Of a DNA stretch of 53,908 nucleotides, positions 23,561 to 33,152 are shown piece after piece. Each line of letters begins with the position of its first letter. Position 1 is the stretch's first letter. The stretch covers positions 1 through 53,908 of the forward strand of contig JBBPYR010000211.1 in NCBI GenBank assembly GCA_038199755.1. Direction: 5' to 3'. A program made the position numbers and the translations under genes. The notes beneath the pieces were generated by a model. The model saw nothing but the letters and a program-made list of their open reading frames with translations. It did not search any database and had not been told where the DNA came from. This DNA is from JBBPYR01 sp038199755. Its GTDB lineage: Bacteria > Chloroflexota > Ktedonobacteria > Ktedonobacterales > Ktedonobacteraceae.

Positions 23561-25174
23561 CTAGGACATTTTTGGTGGTATAGCTAGCATGCCGGATTTT
23601 CGTCCCTCATCCTCTTTCTGTACTTTCATGGCGTTGCCCACCGTGAGGCCGAGACCGCCGAGACAGAGGAGGCCGAGACTGCACATAATCAGAGCTGTGT
23701 AGGGGTGTGAGAAGAAGAACATGGCGTTTACGAGCAGTGGTGACTGGTGGAGCAGACCAGAGAAGACGAGCAGACCTACGGCCTCGTTGGTGCCCACCTC
23801 GCCAGGGGTGGTTGGCAGGATATAGAAGGTGATATAGACGGTATAGCCAAAGAGGGCGGTGCCAAAGGGAAGTGATGAGCCAATGGTCCAGAAGGCAAGC
23901 ATGGCGAACAAACCGTCGCATATCACGGCGAGTATGGTCAATCCTACCGCTGGCAAGAACACTTTGGGCTGGCTGGCACCAGCTAGCAGTGAGTCAACAA
24001 ATCCGGTCGCGAAGCCTTCGACCTTGCCGCTGATGGCTTTGGGAAAGAGACCTGTTATCATTTGCAGCAAGTGCATCGCGGCGTTCCGTTTCCAGGCGGC
24101 CAGGGCGATGAAGATAATCATGCCGACTAGGACACTGCCAACGGCTCCCAGCACCAACCATATCTTGATGTCCATAGAGACGCCCAGAAAAGGTACCAGC
24201 GCGATTACGATCAACACCGGCATGAGGTCGAGGGCTTTGTCCATGGCCACTGTTGGCAAGGAGCGGCTGACAGGAATGCCCGAAATACGCTTGAGCATCA
24301 GGCTTTTCGCGACTTCGCCACCGCGCACAGGCAAAATGAAATTCAGGAAGACTCCTACCCAGAAGAGTTGAATTGCTTTCAATGTACTGATATTGCCGAT
24401 GGGATTGAGAAAAAGCTTCCAACGTACGCCGCGAATACTGTAGGCTGCGATAAAGGAGAGGCCGCAGAGGAGGGCAAGCAGCATACCACGTGGGGTAGAG
24501 AGATGTGTTTGCAGTACACCGAGTGTGGCAGGTATATCAACTACGCGTGAGATGAGGAAGAGCAGACCAACACCGATAGCCAGTCCGAGTATGATACGCA
24601 CGAATGTATTATTCAGAACGCTGCGCCACGCGGGTTGAGCAATCGCTATGGGGCGTATGATCACTGTTGGTGGTGGAAGTGGGGTTAATGGAATGGGGGT
24701 GAATGGGACAGCAATACGGCCAAGCGTACTCCGTTTTTGCTGGTCAACTGAGGGTAACGCTCCTGTCTTCTGCTTTTGTACGTTGATGGCCTGGAGCATG
24801 CCACTTAATTGCATCAGGTCGCGTGTGTGCAGCAGACTGACATCGATATCCTCATCGGACATATCTACTGTGATGCCTGGTGTTAGCGGAAGGGTTGCTT
24901 GTAGGGGAGTGGTATGGGGATCGACCAGCGTGCGCGTGGCAACCGTGGCGATATCCACCTTTGCGCGTTTCTCTGTGATTTCATCACCCCGTGCGGGGAG
25001 CGTTGCCACGCGCACGGCCCCCCTTTTAAGGGTGTCGTCGTTCTCATGCAACACGCGTTTTTTGCTGACGGTGATGGCAGAAAACTTGACCAGCCGTACA
25101 GGACGTATAGGCCCCCGCTGTGCGTTCACTAGAGGAATTATAGGAATTCCTGTTGGATGGATGTCGTTTTTCAT
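23561..25174 (-). CDS. UPF0104/LPG-synthase-type membrane protein, paralog 1
   Basis: A 537-residue integral membrane protein. Residues 1-185 are predicted cytoplasmic and mostly disordered, Pro/Thr-rich, but contain a conserved patch (107-134). From 190 on follow about eight helices of the lysylphosphatidylglycerol synthase transmembrane/UPF0104 family, with the signatures R-G-x-R-W-K-L-F-L, L-P-V-R-G-G-E-V-A-K-S-L, A-M-D-K-x-L-D-L-M-P-V-L and P-T-T-P-G-E-V-G-T-N-E-A. Such proteins (for example AglD-like ones) are thought to move lipid-linked or glycosylated lipids across membranes; they lack the aminoacyl-transfer domain, which is missing here too. Good ribosome site AAGGGG. A close paralog is next to it. 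Confidence 0.85.
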   Translation of the reverse strand: MKNDIHPTGIPIIPLVNAQRGPIRPVRLVKFSAITVSKKRVLHENDDTLKRGAVRVATLPARGDEITEKRAKVDIATVATRTLVDPHTTPLQATLPLTPGITVDMSDEDIDVSLLHTRDLMQLSGMLQAINVQKQKTGALPSVDQQKRSTLGRIAVPFTPIPLTPLPPPTVIIRPIAIAQPAWRSVLNNTFVRIILGLAIGVGLLFLISRVVDIPATLGVLQTHLSTPRGMLLALLCGLSFIAAYSIRGVRWKLFLNPIGNISTLKAIQLFWVGVFLNFILPVRGGEVAKSLMLKRISGIPVSRSLPTVAMDKALDLMPVLIVIALVPFLGVSMDIKIWLVLGAVGSVLVGMIIFIALAAWKRNAAMHLLQMITGLFPKAISGKVEGFATGFVDSLLAGASQPKVFLPAVGLTILAVICDGLFAMLAFWTIGSSLPFGTALFGYTVYITFYILPTTPGEVGTNEAVGLLVFSGLLHQSPLLVNAMFFFSHPYTALIMCSLGLLCLGGLGLTVGNAMKVQKEDEGRKSGMLAIPPKMS

Positions 25175-25280
25175 GCAAAACCCCTTACCTGCTACACTTG
25201 CCTACCTTACTCCTTAAACACACTACGGTTACTACACTAAATAACGCGGATTGTAGGGGTGATTGTCTCTTAAAATAATT

Positions 25281-25354
25281 GAACTGTGAATGCAGTAAAA
25301 TGCTGAAGGATGCGATCCAGCGAATCCTTACAGCATTTTCCTATTTCACAGTTC
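25281..25354 (-). terminator. Hairpin between the two membrane paralogs
   Basis: Outer stem GAACTGTGAA (25281-25290) with TTCACAGTTC (25345-25354) and an inner stem AAAATGCTG...AAGGAT pairing with ATCCTTACAGCATTTT. It lies 18 nt past the stop of paralog 2 and would end or process its transcript before paralog 1. Confidence 0.65.
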
Positions 25355-25371
25355 ATGAACGTTTTTGTACC

Positions 25372-26958
25372 CTATGCTTGTACCGCTTCTCGCTCTGGTG
25401 CATAGGATTGTGGCAACGGCTGTACAGCAGGTGGCTGCGGTTGTGGCGGGTTGCCTTCAATCTTTAGGGCACTAGAGAGCGTGATTTTTAGCCCTTTGAG
25501 AGCGATAATGCACATAGCGGTCATAATCAGAGCCGCGAGTGGGTGTGAGAATACAAACATCGCCCCCACAAAGTTCTGATTAAAACCTAATAAACCATGA
25601 AACACTATTTCGCCAACGCCTTCGTTACTACCAATTTGCCCCGGTGCAGTTGGTAGGATAGAAAACATGTTATAAAAGGTATAGCCGAAAATGGCCGTCC
25701 CAAAGTTCATTTGCGATAGCCCAACTGTCAAAAAGGCCATCCATGCGAAAAGACCATCACACGTTACCGCGACACAGGTAAGCAACACAGCAGGAATAAA
25801 GGTCTTTGGATTGCTAGCCCCTGCGAGCAGTGAGTCAACGAAGCCCATCGCGAAGCCGTCAATTTTGCTAGCAATGCCCTTTGGCAAGAGGTGCAGGAAA
25901 AAGTGAATGAAGGCAATAGCTGCCTTACGTTTCCATGCGGCAAGGGAAACGGTGAGAATGACCGCAATGAGAATGCTGCCAACCAGACTAAGCACGATCC
26001 AGAGGATGGGCGTCATATGGATGCCGGGAATAAAGGGCACAATCGCGAGGATAAAGAGTGCAGGCATAAGATCGAGCGATTTATCCATCGCGACAGTAGG
26101 CAGTGATTGGCTGATAGGCACGTTAGCTACCCGCTTGAGCATCAGGGTCTTTGCAACCTCTCCACCCTGTACAGGCAGGAGAAAATTGATAAAGACCGCA
26201 ACCCAGAATATTTGGATGGCTTTGAGCGTGCTAATAGAGGTGATGCGGCTCAAGAACAACTTCCAGCGCGTACCACGAATGCTGAAGGCAGCGATGAAAA
26301 AGAAGCTTGCCAGTAACGCATGCGTAATACCTAGCGGTGTGGAGAGATTGGTACGCAGAATATTGATAGTATTGGGAACATCGATAACGCGTGAAACTAA
26401 AAAGAGCACGCCAATACCAAAGAGCAGTCCTAACATGACGCGCACCGCTGGTTTTGCCAAAAGTGCTCTCCATGCTGGTTGAGGTTTGGTGGGTGCCTGC
26501 GCCACTGGTAGTGCTGCGCGTAGTGCTGGTGGTGGCATACTGCGGCCAAGGGGTTCACGCCCATAAAGATTGACCACCGGCACGGGGCCGGTTTGTTTGA
26601 TGCCATCGGGCCACCACTCGACGACTTCTTTCGTGTTTTTGTTTGTTCTGTTTTGCTGCTCTTTTTGGATATTGACAGCGCGCATCATGCCGCTCAGTTG
26701 CATTAGATGATGAGTGCTCAAAACACTGATGTCAAAACCTTCATCATCAAAATCTTCATCGCTCAGGGGCGGAAGCTTGGCAAAAGGAGTTTTTGGCAGA
26801 TCGTCTATATGGCGATTGGGTTCTTCTGCAACGTCATACCCTTGATCTACACTCATTTGCTCCCATTTACCTGTCGTGATGAAGTGTTGTGGATGCTTGA
26901 TGAGCCGATTGGGCCGGAGTCGCTTGGACATATCTGGGAATTGGTTATCCTGTTGCAT
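25372..26958 (-). CDS. UPF0104/LPG-synthase-type membrane protein, paralog 2
   Basis: A 528-residue homolog of the neighbouring gene, alike along the membrane part (R-G-T-R-W-K-L-F-L, L-P-V-Q-G-G-E-V-A-K-T-L, A-M-D-K-S-L-D-L-M-P-A-L, P-T-A-P-G-Q-I-G-S-N-E-G) and in one short N-terminal patch (residues 67-100), while the rest of the 165-residue cytoplasmic part differs. The tail is Pro/Gln-rich. It has its own ribosome site (AAAGAGG) and a hairpin after it, so the two copies may be expressed at different levels. A lipid or glycolipid flippase-like role is inferred from the family. Confidence 0.85.
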   Translation of the reverse strand: MQQDNQFPDMSKRLRPNRLIKHPQHFITTGKWEQMSVDQGYDVAEEPNRHIDDLPKTPFAKLPPLSDEDFDDEGFDISVLSTHHLMQLSGMMRAVNIQKEQQNRTNKNTKEVVEWWPDGIKQTGPVPVVNLYGREPLGRSMPPPALRAALPVAQAPTKPQPAWRALLAKPAVRVMLGLLFGIGVLFLVSRVIDVPNTINILRTNLSTPLGITHALLASFFFIAAFSIRGTRWKLFLSRITSISTLKAIQIFWVAVFINFLLPVQGGEVAKTLMLKRVANVPISQSLPTVAMDKSLDLMPALFILAIVPFIPGIHMTPILWIVLSLVGSILIAVILTVSLAAWKRKAAIAFIHFFLHLLPKGIASKIDGFAMGFVDSLLAGASNPKTFIPAVLLTCVAVTCDGLFAWMAFLTVGLSQMNFGTAIFGYTFYNMFSILPTAPGQIGSNEGVGEIVFHGLLGFNQNFVGAMFVFSHPLAALIMTAMCIIALKGLKITLSSALKIEGNPPQPQPPAVQPLPQSYAPEREAVQA

Positions 26959-27015
26959 GCTAACCTCTTTAAGGTCTAAATTATTTTATATCTATAAATA
27001 GATGGTTACATAATG

Positions 27016-27043
27016 ATGAAGGCGCATAATTATGCGCCTTCAT
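27016..27043. terminator. Hairpin after the epimerase gene
   Basis: Perfect palindrome ATGAAGGCGCATA / TATGCGCCTTCAT, 4 nt past the stop at 27048 on the minus strand. U-tract short, so function as terminator is probable but not certain. Confidence 0.55.
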
Positions 27044-27047
27044 GCTT

Positions 27048-28031
27048 TTAGAGGTATCCGTGTTTTTGGTACCACGCCGCCGTCAAGCGCATTCCTTCGT
27101 CCAGGTTCACCTTTGGAGCATACCCTAGATCCTGTTTTGCGCGCTCAATAGAGTAGACACGACTATTGGTAAGAAATCTAACACGACTGCGTGTGAGGGG
27201 AGCTCGCTCTCCCTGAAATCCCGGTATCAAGGCGAAGCCATCTGATGCGAGATTAGCAAGCCATAGTGGAATACTGATATTTGGTAATTCTTTGCCAAGC
27301 GAATGGGCGATAGCGGTTTCTAACTCGCGCATGCTGACAGCACGCTCACCGGCAATATTATAGCTATGCCCTATGGCAGCAGGTTTTTCCGCACAGAGTA
27401 AGAAGGCATCGGTCATGTCATCAATATACACAGGGTGCAGTACGGCCCGACCTTGATCGATCAAACTGGGAATACCCTTTTTGATGGTAGAAAAAAAGCC
27501 GAGCAAGTGTAGATCACCAGGGCCGTATACTAAGCCTGGTCGTGCGACGCTGACCGGTAAACCGTCATCTTTGTATGCTTGTAAGGCGAGTAGTTCTGCT
27601 TCGAGCTTGGTTGCTTCGTAGGGATTGGTTGGCGCGAAAGGCGCGTCCTCGGCGGCGGGTGTTTTGCCTGTGACGCCATGAACGCCAGTCGTGCTACAAT
27701 GCACGATACGTTCGACCTTGCTGGCCTTCTTACAGGCGTCAAGGAGGATGCGCGTACCCTCAACATGGGTCTGGCGATATAACGACGTGGCCACGCTGGG
27801 ATGATAGAGACGCCCCACCAGATGATAAATGATGCTGGCACCCTCTACCGCTTGCTGTACCTGCTCTGTATCAGTAATTTCGCCACGAATAATGGTAACT
27901 GCGCTACCAAATTGCTCACGTGCTTTTTGCTCATCGCGTGCCAGCACGCGCACATCCTGTTTTTGTTTCACCAATGCAGTGACTAAGGCCGAGCCAAGAA
28001 AGCCCGTCGCCCCTGTAACAAGGATTGTCAT
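27048..28031 (-). CDS. NAD-dependent epimerase/dehydratase
   Basis: A 327-residue extended short-chain dehydrogenase. G-A-T-G-F-L-G at 7-13 binds NAD(P); the catalytic Tyr/Lys are in Y-E-A-T-K around residues 144-148, with S-T-T-G-V-H-G preceding as the Ser/Thr region. V-A-R-P-G-L-V-Y-G-P-G-D and V-Y-I-D-D-M-T-D-A are typical of nucleotide-sugar epimerases and of 3-beta-HSD-like enzymes. Only 3 nt after the DUF362 gene, hence an operon. In this glycan-type block a role in nucleotide-sugar or polyprenol-sugar modification is likely, but the substrate is unknown. Confidence 0.82.
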   Translation of the reverse strand: MTILVTGATGFLGSALVTALVKQKQDVRVLARDEQKAREQFGSAVTIIRGEITDTEQVQQAVEGASIIYHLVGRLYHPSVATSLYRQTHVEGTRILLDACKKASKVERIVHCSTTGVHGVTGKTPAAEDAPFAPTNPYEATKLEAELLALQAYKDDGLPVSVARPGLVYGPGDLHLLGFFSTIKKGIPSLIDQGRAVLHPVYIDDMTDAFLLCAEKPAAIGHSYNIAGERAVSMRELETAIAHSLGKELPNISIPLWLANLASDGFALIPGFQGERAPLTRSRVRFLTNSRVYSIERAKQDLGYAPKVNLDEGMRLTAAWYQKHGYL

Positions 28032-28034
28032 AGT

Positions 28035-29198
28035 CTATTGCCTCGCTCCTGAATAGCCCTTAACGCTGATAGCGTTCTCTGGGCAAGCCTCATAGCAGAG
28101 CAGGCAGCGTTGGCAGGTGCTATAGTCAACTTTTAATGTTTTGATGTCAATGACATTGGGCAAGGGGCAGGCTTCGACGCACTTGCCGCAGCGTGTACAA
28201 CTCTCTTCTTTGATCTGCGGGCGTGTGCCAACCAGTCCAGTACCGTACAGGGTGGTGCAAAGATGCTTGCCGCGTTCAGCTACCCAAGTGTAGGGGTAGT
28301 CAAGCGGATACATCATCCAGAAGATGAAGCGATAGAGTGCCTTTTGCACGGGCAAACGGAACTTTTTGATGACGCCGACATCTTCGCCGACGACATTCCA
28401 CCATGGCTTGCCGAACTGCTCCAAGGCGATTTTCAAATGGGGGATGTCGCGGGGGTTGACATCGACCACTTCGCAGCAGGCGAGGTCAACGGCGAGGCTG
28501 TTACGCCCGGCAATGAGCACCTGTAGGTCGGCTTTGTCGCCATACAATGGACCTTCACCATCTTGGCCCACACTGCCATCGACAATATTGAGGTCTGGCT
28601 TGATGCCCAGGTTCATGTCCACAATGCTCTGGTCAATACCAAAGGTATGCATAGAGCGGCGGTCGGGCCGTGGCAAAATCCCCATCACGTTTTTCATGCT
28701 GAGGGTCATGGTTGAAACAACGTGCGTTTTCAGCACGGGCAGGTTGATCAGACGGGCTTCGCTCAGAATGCGTGGAATATGATAGCGGCGCAGTTTCTTG
28801 GCCCCATCTGGCTGGAGTTCCATCCAGTCGGCCTCGCCGCCTTCGGGATCGACACGCAAGATGCGAATACCGTTCTCCGCACAGAATTTTTCGACGCCTA
28901 GAATCGTGTAGGTGGCATCGCGGTCGAACTCGGTACCGGGTGTTTCGCAGAGAACTGGCTCTGCACCACAGGCACGTACCTCTTCGGCAATGGCCTTGAG
29001 GAGGGCAAAGCTGGTGGTCGAGCCTGTTTCGGCGTTGCGGCCCGCCACGAAGTTGGGCTTGAGAATGGCGATCTTTGCGCCACGGATGACGGACTCCATT
29101 CCCCCAATTTGTTCTATAACACGATGAGCGGCAGCTTCAATGCCATCAAACGTGCGTGTAATAGCAATGGTGTCTGTATCTGGTCTGGTGGCTAACAT
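28035..29198 (-). CDS. DUF362 protein with two [4Fe-4S] clusters
   Basis: A 387-residue protein. The DUF362 core (V-I-E-Q-I-G-G-M-E-S-V-I-R, A-I-L-K-P-N-F-V, N-L-P-V-L-K-T-H, M-K-N-V-M-G-I-L-P-R, I-V-D-G-S-V-G) fills the first 300 residues. The C-terminus holds a bacterial ferredoxin domain with C-T-R-C-G-K-C-V-E-A-C-P and C-Q-R-C-L-L-C-Y-E-A-C-P, each able to carry a 4Fe-4S cluster. The biochemical function of DUF362 is not settled; an electron-transfer coupled reaction is implied. Coupled to the downstream epimerase (3-nt gap). Confidence 0.85.
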   Translation of the reverse strand: MLATRPDTDTIAITRTFDGIEAAAHRVIEQIGGMESVIRGAKIAILKPNFVAGRNAETGSTTSFALLKAIAEEVRACGAEPVLCETPGTEFDRDATYTILGVEKFCAENGIRILRVDPEGGEADWMELQPDGAKKLRRYHIPRILSEARLINLPVLKTHVVSTMTLSMKNVMGILPRPDRRSMHTFGIDQSIVDMNLGIKPDLNIVDGSVGQDGEGPLYGDKADLQVLIAGRNSLAVDLACCEVVDVNPRDIPHLKIALEQFGKPWWNVVGEDVGVIKKFRLPVQKALYRFIFWMMYPLDYPYTWVAERGKHLCTTLYGTGLVGTRPQIKEESCTRCGKCVEACPLPNVIDIKTLKVDYSTCQRCLLCYEACPENAISVKGYSGARQ

Positions 29199-29267
29199 AA
29201 ATGTATATATACCCCTTATTATTTAATCTATTTAGGTAACTATAGTATCTCTTTTATGGTACCTATC

Positions 29268-31697
29268 TTATCCTAAAAAGGTTCGTCTATCTACTAATAT
29301 AGTACCTCTATCCGCTAACTGTGTACTTCCCCCGTTACTTTTGGGCGGTGTCACCACGAGTGGTGGCCCAAATTTATGTTGTACCTGGTAAATGGTAATC
29401 ACAAGGTCTAACGAGTGGTCTTGCGATTTAAAGGTGGCAACTGGAATGGAATTGCTCAATGCAGTATTAATGATCTTATAGGTAGGATCACCTTGAATGT
29501 CATGCAACATCTCGGAGTCCGCGACGATGTAATCGATGCGATCCGAATTGCCGTTCAGAATAAGTTTGTAAATCTCTGGGTCGGTGGCGACGTTGAAGTA
29601 GACATGGGCGAAGGGAAAGACGGCACCACTGCCAACGCTGGCTCCACCGGGTTGCCGCATGTCCATGTACAGGTAGCTGTTGATTACCACGAACGAGTTA
29701 CGAGGAATATTCGTGCGTATCCATGACATAGCTTGTGTTTGGGCTGTTGTAGGGTGCTGTGTAAAAGGCAAGGTCGATGCCTGAATGTCGTACGGCACAA
29801 TCGCGGCAATCACGCCGAGTATGAGCACTGCGCGTACCACGTCGAAGCGTACGAGTTTGCCCAGCCATCCCAGGATAGTATTAGCAGCAAAGGCGGCATT
29901 CATAGCGATCAATGGTATCAGCGGGATAAGGTAAAACGAGAGTACGACACCACCACGAATGAGCAAGAGCCAAAAGCTAATGGCGAACAATGCCAAGAGC
30001 AACTGTTTGCGGTTCCACCAACCTGCGATCAGGTTAAAGGCGACGGTGACGATGCTACAAATCATCAGCACTTTATCACCCACCCACCAGGTGTTCCAGC
30101 TTGCGAGGAAGGAGCCTTCCGTGTTACCACGCTGTACCTGACCGATATAGGTGCCGATAAGACTCAAGTGCTGATGGGTATCCCATGGTAACCACCCGGG
30201 CGGAAAGAGTTCACTACGCAGAATGGCCATCAGGACGAAGGCTGATGTAATCGCAATCGCGGTATAAATGAAGGCCACCATAGCGAATTTGCGCTGGAAT
30301 TTTGAGGTGTAGAGCAAGGTGGCATAAATCATTACCGGCACAAAGAGAATAAAAATCTCTTTGGAGAGGATAGACATGCCAAAGGCGATGGCGGCACCAG
30401 CCACATAGAACAGGCGACTCTTGCCCACAACCAATAGGTACAGGGCAAGCAAGAGCCAGAAGGTAGCGATATTATCGAGTAAGGTCTGCCGCTGGTAGGT
30501 AATGCTCAGCGGAGACAGTGAGAAAACAATCATTGCCAGCAAGCCCGCTGTACGACTTGACGCCATGCGGCGCACAATCAGGTAGACGAGCAGAGAGCAA
30601 CCGAGCGCATAGAAAAGCATGATTACGCGCCCCGTGTTGAGTGCGTTGCCGAAGGTAAAGAAGCCTCCCAGGAGTTGTACCCAAGCGGTGATCTGTATCC
30701 AACCTACAGGTGGATGACCATAGCCATAGGCATAGGGTGTAATCAAGCCATTCATGACGGCCCAGGCACTGGACATGTACGTGCCTTCATCCAATTCATA
30801 GCGCGGAAAATTAAACATGTTCAATGAGTGAGCAACCAGCGAAGCCGTGAGACCAAGCACTACGAGAATCGCCTCCAACCAAGAAGGAAGGGGAAAGCGC
30901 TTCTTTTTCTCTTGATCGATTGACGCTATCATAGGCATAAAGCGCGTTTCACTGGAGGCGATACGCTGCTCTTGCTGCGGCATGACTTTTGGTACCATGG
31001 TGGTACTGAGGTCTGTTGCTAATGGGTTACGCACATGTTGCGGTCGATACGCTGTTCGCACAAAGAAATTGGGATTACGATAAAGGATAAGCTGATTTCC
31101 AATGTGCTCCATATCAGGGTCGGGCATAGGCGCGGGTTTAACCAGCGGCATGGCGTCTTGCGGGCGCACTTGCAAGTTTCCACCAGCGGGTGGACTGGGA
31201 ATGCGTAATCTGTTCGCCTGCTCATTTGGTCTATTGGGCAAGGGGGTATTCGGTATCCTGTTTGCTGGTGCTTGCTTAGGCGAAGCAGGCTGCGTATTTG
31301 GAGGCGCAGGACGTTGTTGGTCATGCAATCCCCCTTTGAGTTGACCAGTACCACGCAAAGGGGGCTGTCCAGGTTGTGGTGGTCGCTCCGGCTGTGCTGG
31401 TAGTACGGGTTGCTCTGATTGTGCTGGCTGCCCCTGTGCTCCATTTGAGCCAGTATTATTCATAAATGGCTGTACCTTACCGCCAGAAAATGGTGGGGGT
31501 GGCGTCAAAGGCATCGTGGGCAGTTGGGAGCCAGGATCAAGCCTTTGGCCCCGTCCCTGAGTCATTTGTCCTGGCACTGGTTGGGTGCTAGGCGTGCCAG
31601 GCGGTGGCGCGGGAAAGTGTTGCCCTGGGTTGCCCCCTTGCGCTGATAGTTGACCTTGTTCGTTTTGATTGGGTGTCTGTTTATATGAAGATGTCAT
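29268..31697 (-). CDS. GT39-like membrane glycosyltransferase with disordered head
   Basis: An 809-residue protein. Residues 1-280 are a cytoplasmic Pro/Gln/Asn-rich low-complexity head. The rest has a dozen membrane helices with the GT-C features of the PMT/ArnT family: after the first helix comes Y-E-L-D-E-G-T-Y (catalytic-type acidic loop), then G-H-P-P-V-G-W and R-Q-T-L-L-D-N. These enzymes use polyprenyl-phosphate sugars as donors and act on the outer face of the membrane. Lies 17 nt after a GT2 gene that could make the lipid-linked donor or a glycan chain, so the two very probably form an operon. Acceptor unknown. Confidence 0.85.
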   Translation of the reverse strand: MTSSYKQTPNQNEQGQLSAQGGNPGQHFPAPPPGTPSTQPVPGQMTQGRGQRLDPGSQLPTMPLTPPPPFSGGKVQPFMNNTGSNGAQGQPAQSEQPVLPAQPERPPQPGQPPLRGTGQLKGGLHDQQRPAPPNTQPASPKQAPANRIPNTPLPNRPNEQANRLRIPSPPAGGNLQVRPQDAMPLVKPAPMPDPDMEHIGNQLILYRNPNFFVRTAYRPQHVRNPLATDLSTTMVPKVMPQQEQRIASSETRFMPMIASIDQEKKKRFPLPSWLEAILVVLGLTASLVAHSLNMFNFPRYELDEGTYMSSAWAVMNGLITPYAYGYGHPPVGWIQITAWVQLLGGFFTFGNALNTGRVIMLFYALGCSLLVYLIVRRMASSRTAGLLAMIVFSLSPLSITYQRQTLLDNIATFWLLLALYLLVVGKSRLFYVAGAAIAFGMSILSKEIFILFVPVMIYATLLYTSKFQRKFAMVAFIYTAIAITSAFVLMAILRSELFPPGWLPWDTHQHLSLIGTYIGQVQRGNTEGSFLASWNTWWVGDKVLMICSIVTVAFNLIAGWWNRKQLLLALFAISFWLLLIRGGVVLSFYLIPLIPLIAMNAAFAANTILGWLGKLVRFDVVRAVLILGVIAAIVPYDIQASTLPFTQHPTTAQTQAMSWIRTNIPRNSFVVINSYLYMDMRQPGGASVGSGAVFPFAHVYFNVATDPEIYKLILNGNSDRIDYIVADSEMLHDIQGDPTYKIINTALSNSIPVATFKSQDHSLDLVITIYQVQHKFGPPLVVTPPKSNGGSTQLADRGTILVDRRTFLG

Positions 31698-31714
31698 ATG
31701 CTTTTATCAATTCC

Positions 31715-32995
31715 TTATGCAGCAGCCTTGCCGCGATGTTGTCCAATATGTGCAGTTTTCTCCCAGTTGGTTGTGCCCTGGAAATAGCGGAACATGGCAC
31801 GCATCGCGCCTATCCCCAGGAGAGCTTGATAAGGGAAGAAAAAGATCAACATGGCAAAAGCCTCACGCCAACTCCACTTGCGGTGATGAGCCCGTAAGAA
31901 CTCATGTAGGCCTGCTATGTCAATGAAGACAGCCAGGGCGAAGCAGTAGAGCGGTAGGAAGGTAGCCATGGCCAGCCATAACGGCAACTTCACAAAGAAG
32001 AACATGATGATCGCAATAGGTATCATCAGAGCAAAGAATGCTTGCACCTCCGGCAAAATCAAGACATAGAAGGCGAGCAAACGCTGTGAGAGCTTTTCCA
32101 GCTTGAGCCATTCCCATTGAAAGAGAATTTGGATGAAGCCCTGATTCCAGCGGGTGCGCTGCTTAATAAATTGTTCTATACTGTGTGGCGTCTCTTCGCG
32201 TGTCACAAACTCATCGTCATAGATGATGCGAATACGCGCGTGGGAGAGGCTCAAGCGAATACCAAGATCAGCATCTTCAGTCAGACATGTTTCGTCCCAA
32301 CCACCGAGCTGCTCCATCAGTGCACGCCTGACAAACACCGTGTTGCCGCCAAGAGGGGTGATGCCAACGCGTGAAAAAAAGTGTAACGATGATTTAAACC
32401 AAAAGAAGTATTCAAGCACATTCATGAAACAGAACCATTTTGTGTTGTGATTCATCAATTGAACACCACTTTGGACCACATCCACATCTTCATTGAGCAT
32501 AGTGGTATTAATAATATTCAAGATATCAGGATGTGGCTCGTCTTCGGCATCGAAAATCGTCACGATGTCGCCACGCGATACTTTGAGTGCATGATTGAGG
32601 CCACGCGGCTTGCTGGTTGGCTTATTTGAATAGATGAGAATTTGTACATTGGCATCACCTAATTCATCGATTTTAGCCTGTGCCTCAGCAATAGTACCTT
32701 CATCATCATCACTACAAATGGCCATAATCTGCATTAATTCTTTTGGATAGTTAAGATCATACACTTTTTGAATGGTCTCGCGATACACATCCTCTTCATG
32801 GCGTGCTGGTAGCATGATCGTGAAGGAAAGGCATGGATCACGATAGACCGTTGGCGCATGATTCATGGATGCATTTTCTGGTTTTTCCCAGATGAAAAGG
32901 CGCAAACGAATATTAAAGATGGCCTGTATGGTCATCACGAGAATAATCAAGAGATAGATGAGCTGAAAGAATTGAACGAGAACGGTCAAAAACAC
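31715..32995 (-). CDS. Family 2 processive-type glycosyltransferase
   Basis: A 426-residue membrane glycosyltransferase. One N-terminal helix, then a GT-A domain with P-A-R-H-E-E (D-D-E-G nearby), the metal-binding D-A-E-D-E-P around residue 150, T-E-D-A-D-L-G as the acceptor/base motif and Q-R-T-R-W as the product-binding Q-x-x-R-W motif, followed by three to four C-terminal helices. This set is shared by cellulose-synthase-like, hyaluronan-synthase-like and N-acetylglucosaminyl transferases. The sugar cannot be told from the motifs. Together with the adjacent hydrolase it suggests a glycan made and trimmed at the surface. Confidence 0.88.
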   Translation of the reverse strand: MFLTVLVQFFQLIYLLIILVMTIQAIFNIRLRLFIWEKPENASMNHAPTVYRDPCLSFTIMLPARHEEDVYRETIQKVYDLNYPKELMQIMAICSDDDEGTIAEAQAKIDELGDANVQILIYSNKPTSKPRGLNHALKVSRGDIVTIFDAEDEPHPDILNIINTTMLNEDVDVVQSGVQLMNHNTKWFCFMNVLEYFFWFKSSLHFFSRVGITPLGGNTVFVRRALMEQLGGWDETCLTEDADLGIRLSLSHARIRIIYDDEFVTREETPHSIEQFIKQRTRWNQGFIQILFQWEWLKLEKLSQRLLAFYVLILPEVQAFFALMIPIAIIMFFFVKLPLWLAMATFLPLYCFALAVFIDIAGLHEFLRAHHRKWSWREAFAMLIFFFPYQALLGIGAMRAMFRYFQGTTNWEKTAHIGQHRGKAAA

Positions 32996-33017
32996 TGTTT
33001 TTCCCTCTCTCTAAGGT

Positions 33018-33152
33018 AGAGATACCTCTTGTAGGCATCCTTGCAACTCTGAAAGTAGCAGTGCTCGCAAGGAGCGGATGCCCACAAGAAATGTATGTTT
33101 ATAAGAATTGGATGCCTCTAGAGCTGGATGCCCACAAGGGGCATCCCTACTA
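33018..33152. repeat. Family A repeat cluster, rearranged
   Basis: Several arms: GATACCTCTTGTAGGCATCC (33021-33040), GGATGCCCACAAGAAATG (33077-33094), GGATGCCTCTAGAGC (33110-33124) and GGATGCCCACAAGGGGCATC then CCTACTA (33126-33152). It lies between the hydrolase and the GT2 gene, and its last TAG is read as the stop codon of the hydrolase. Confidence 0.8.
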
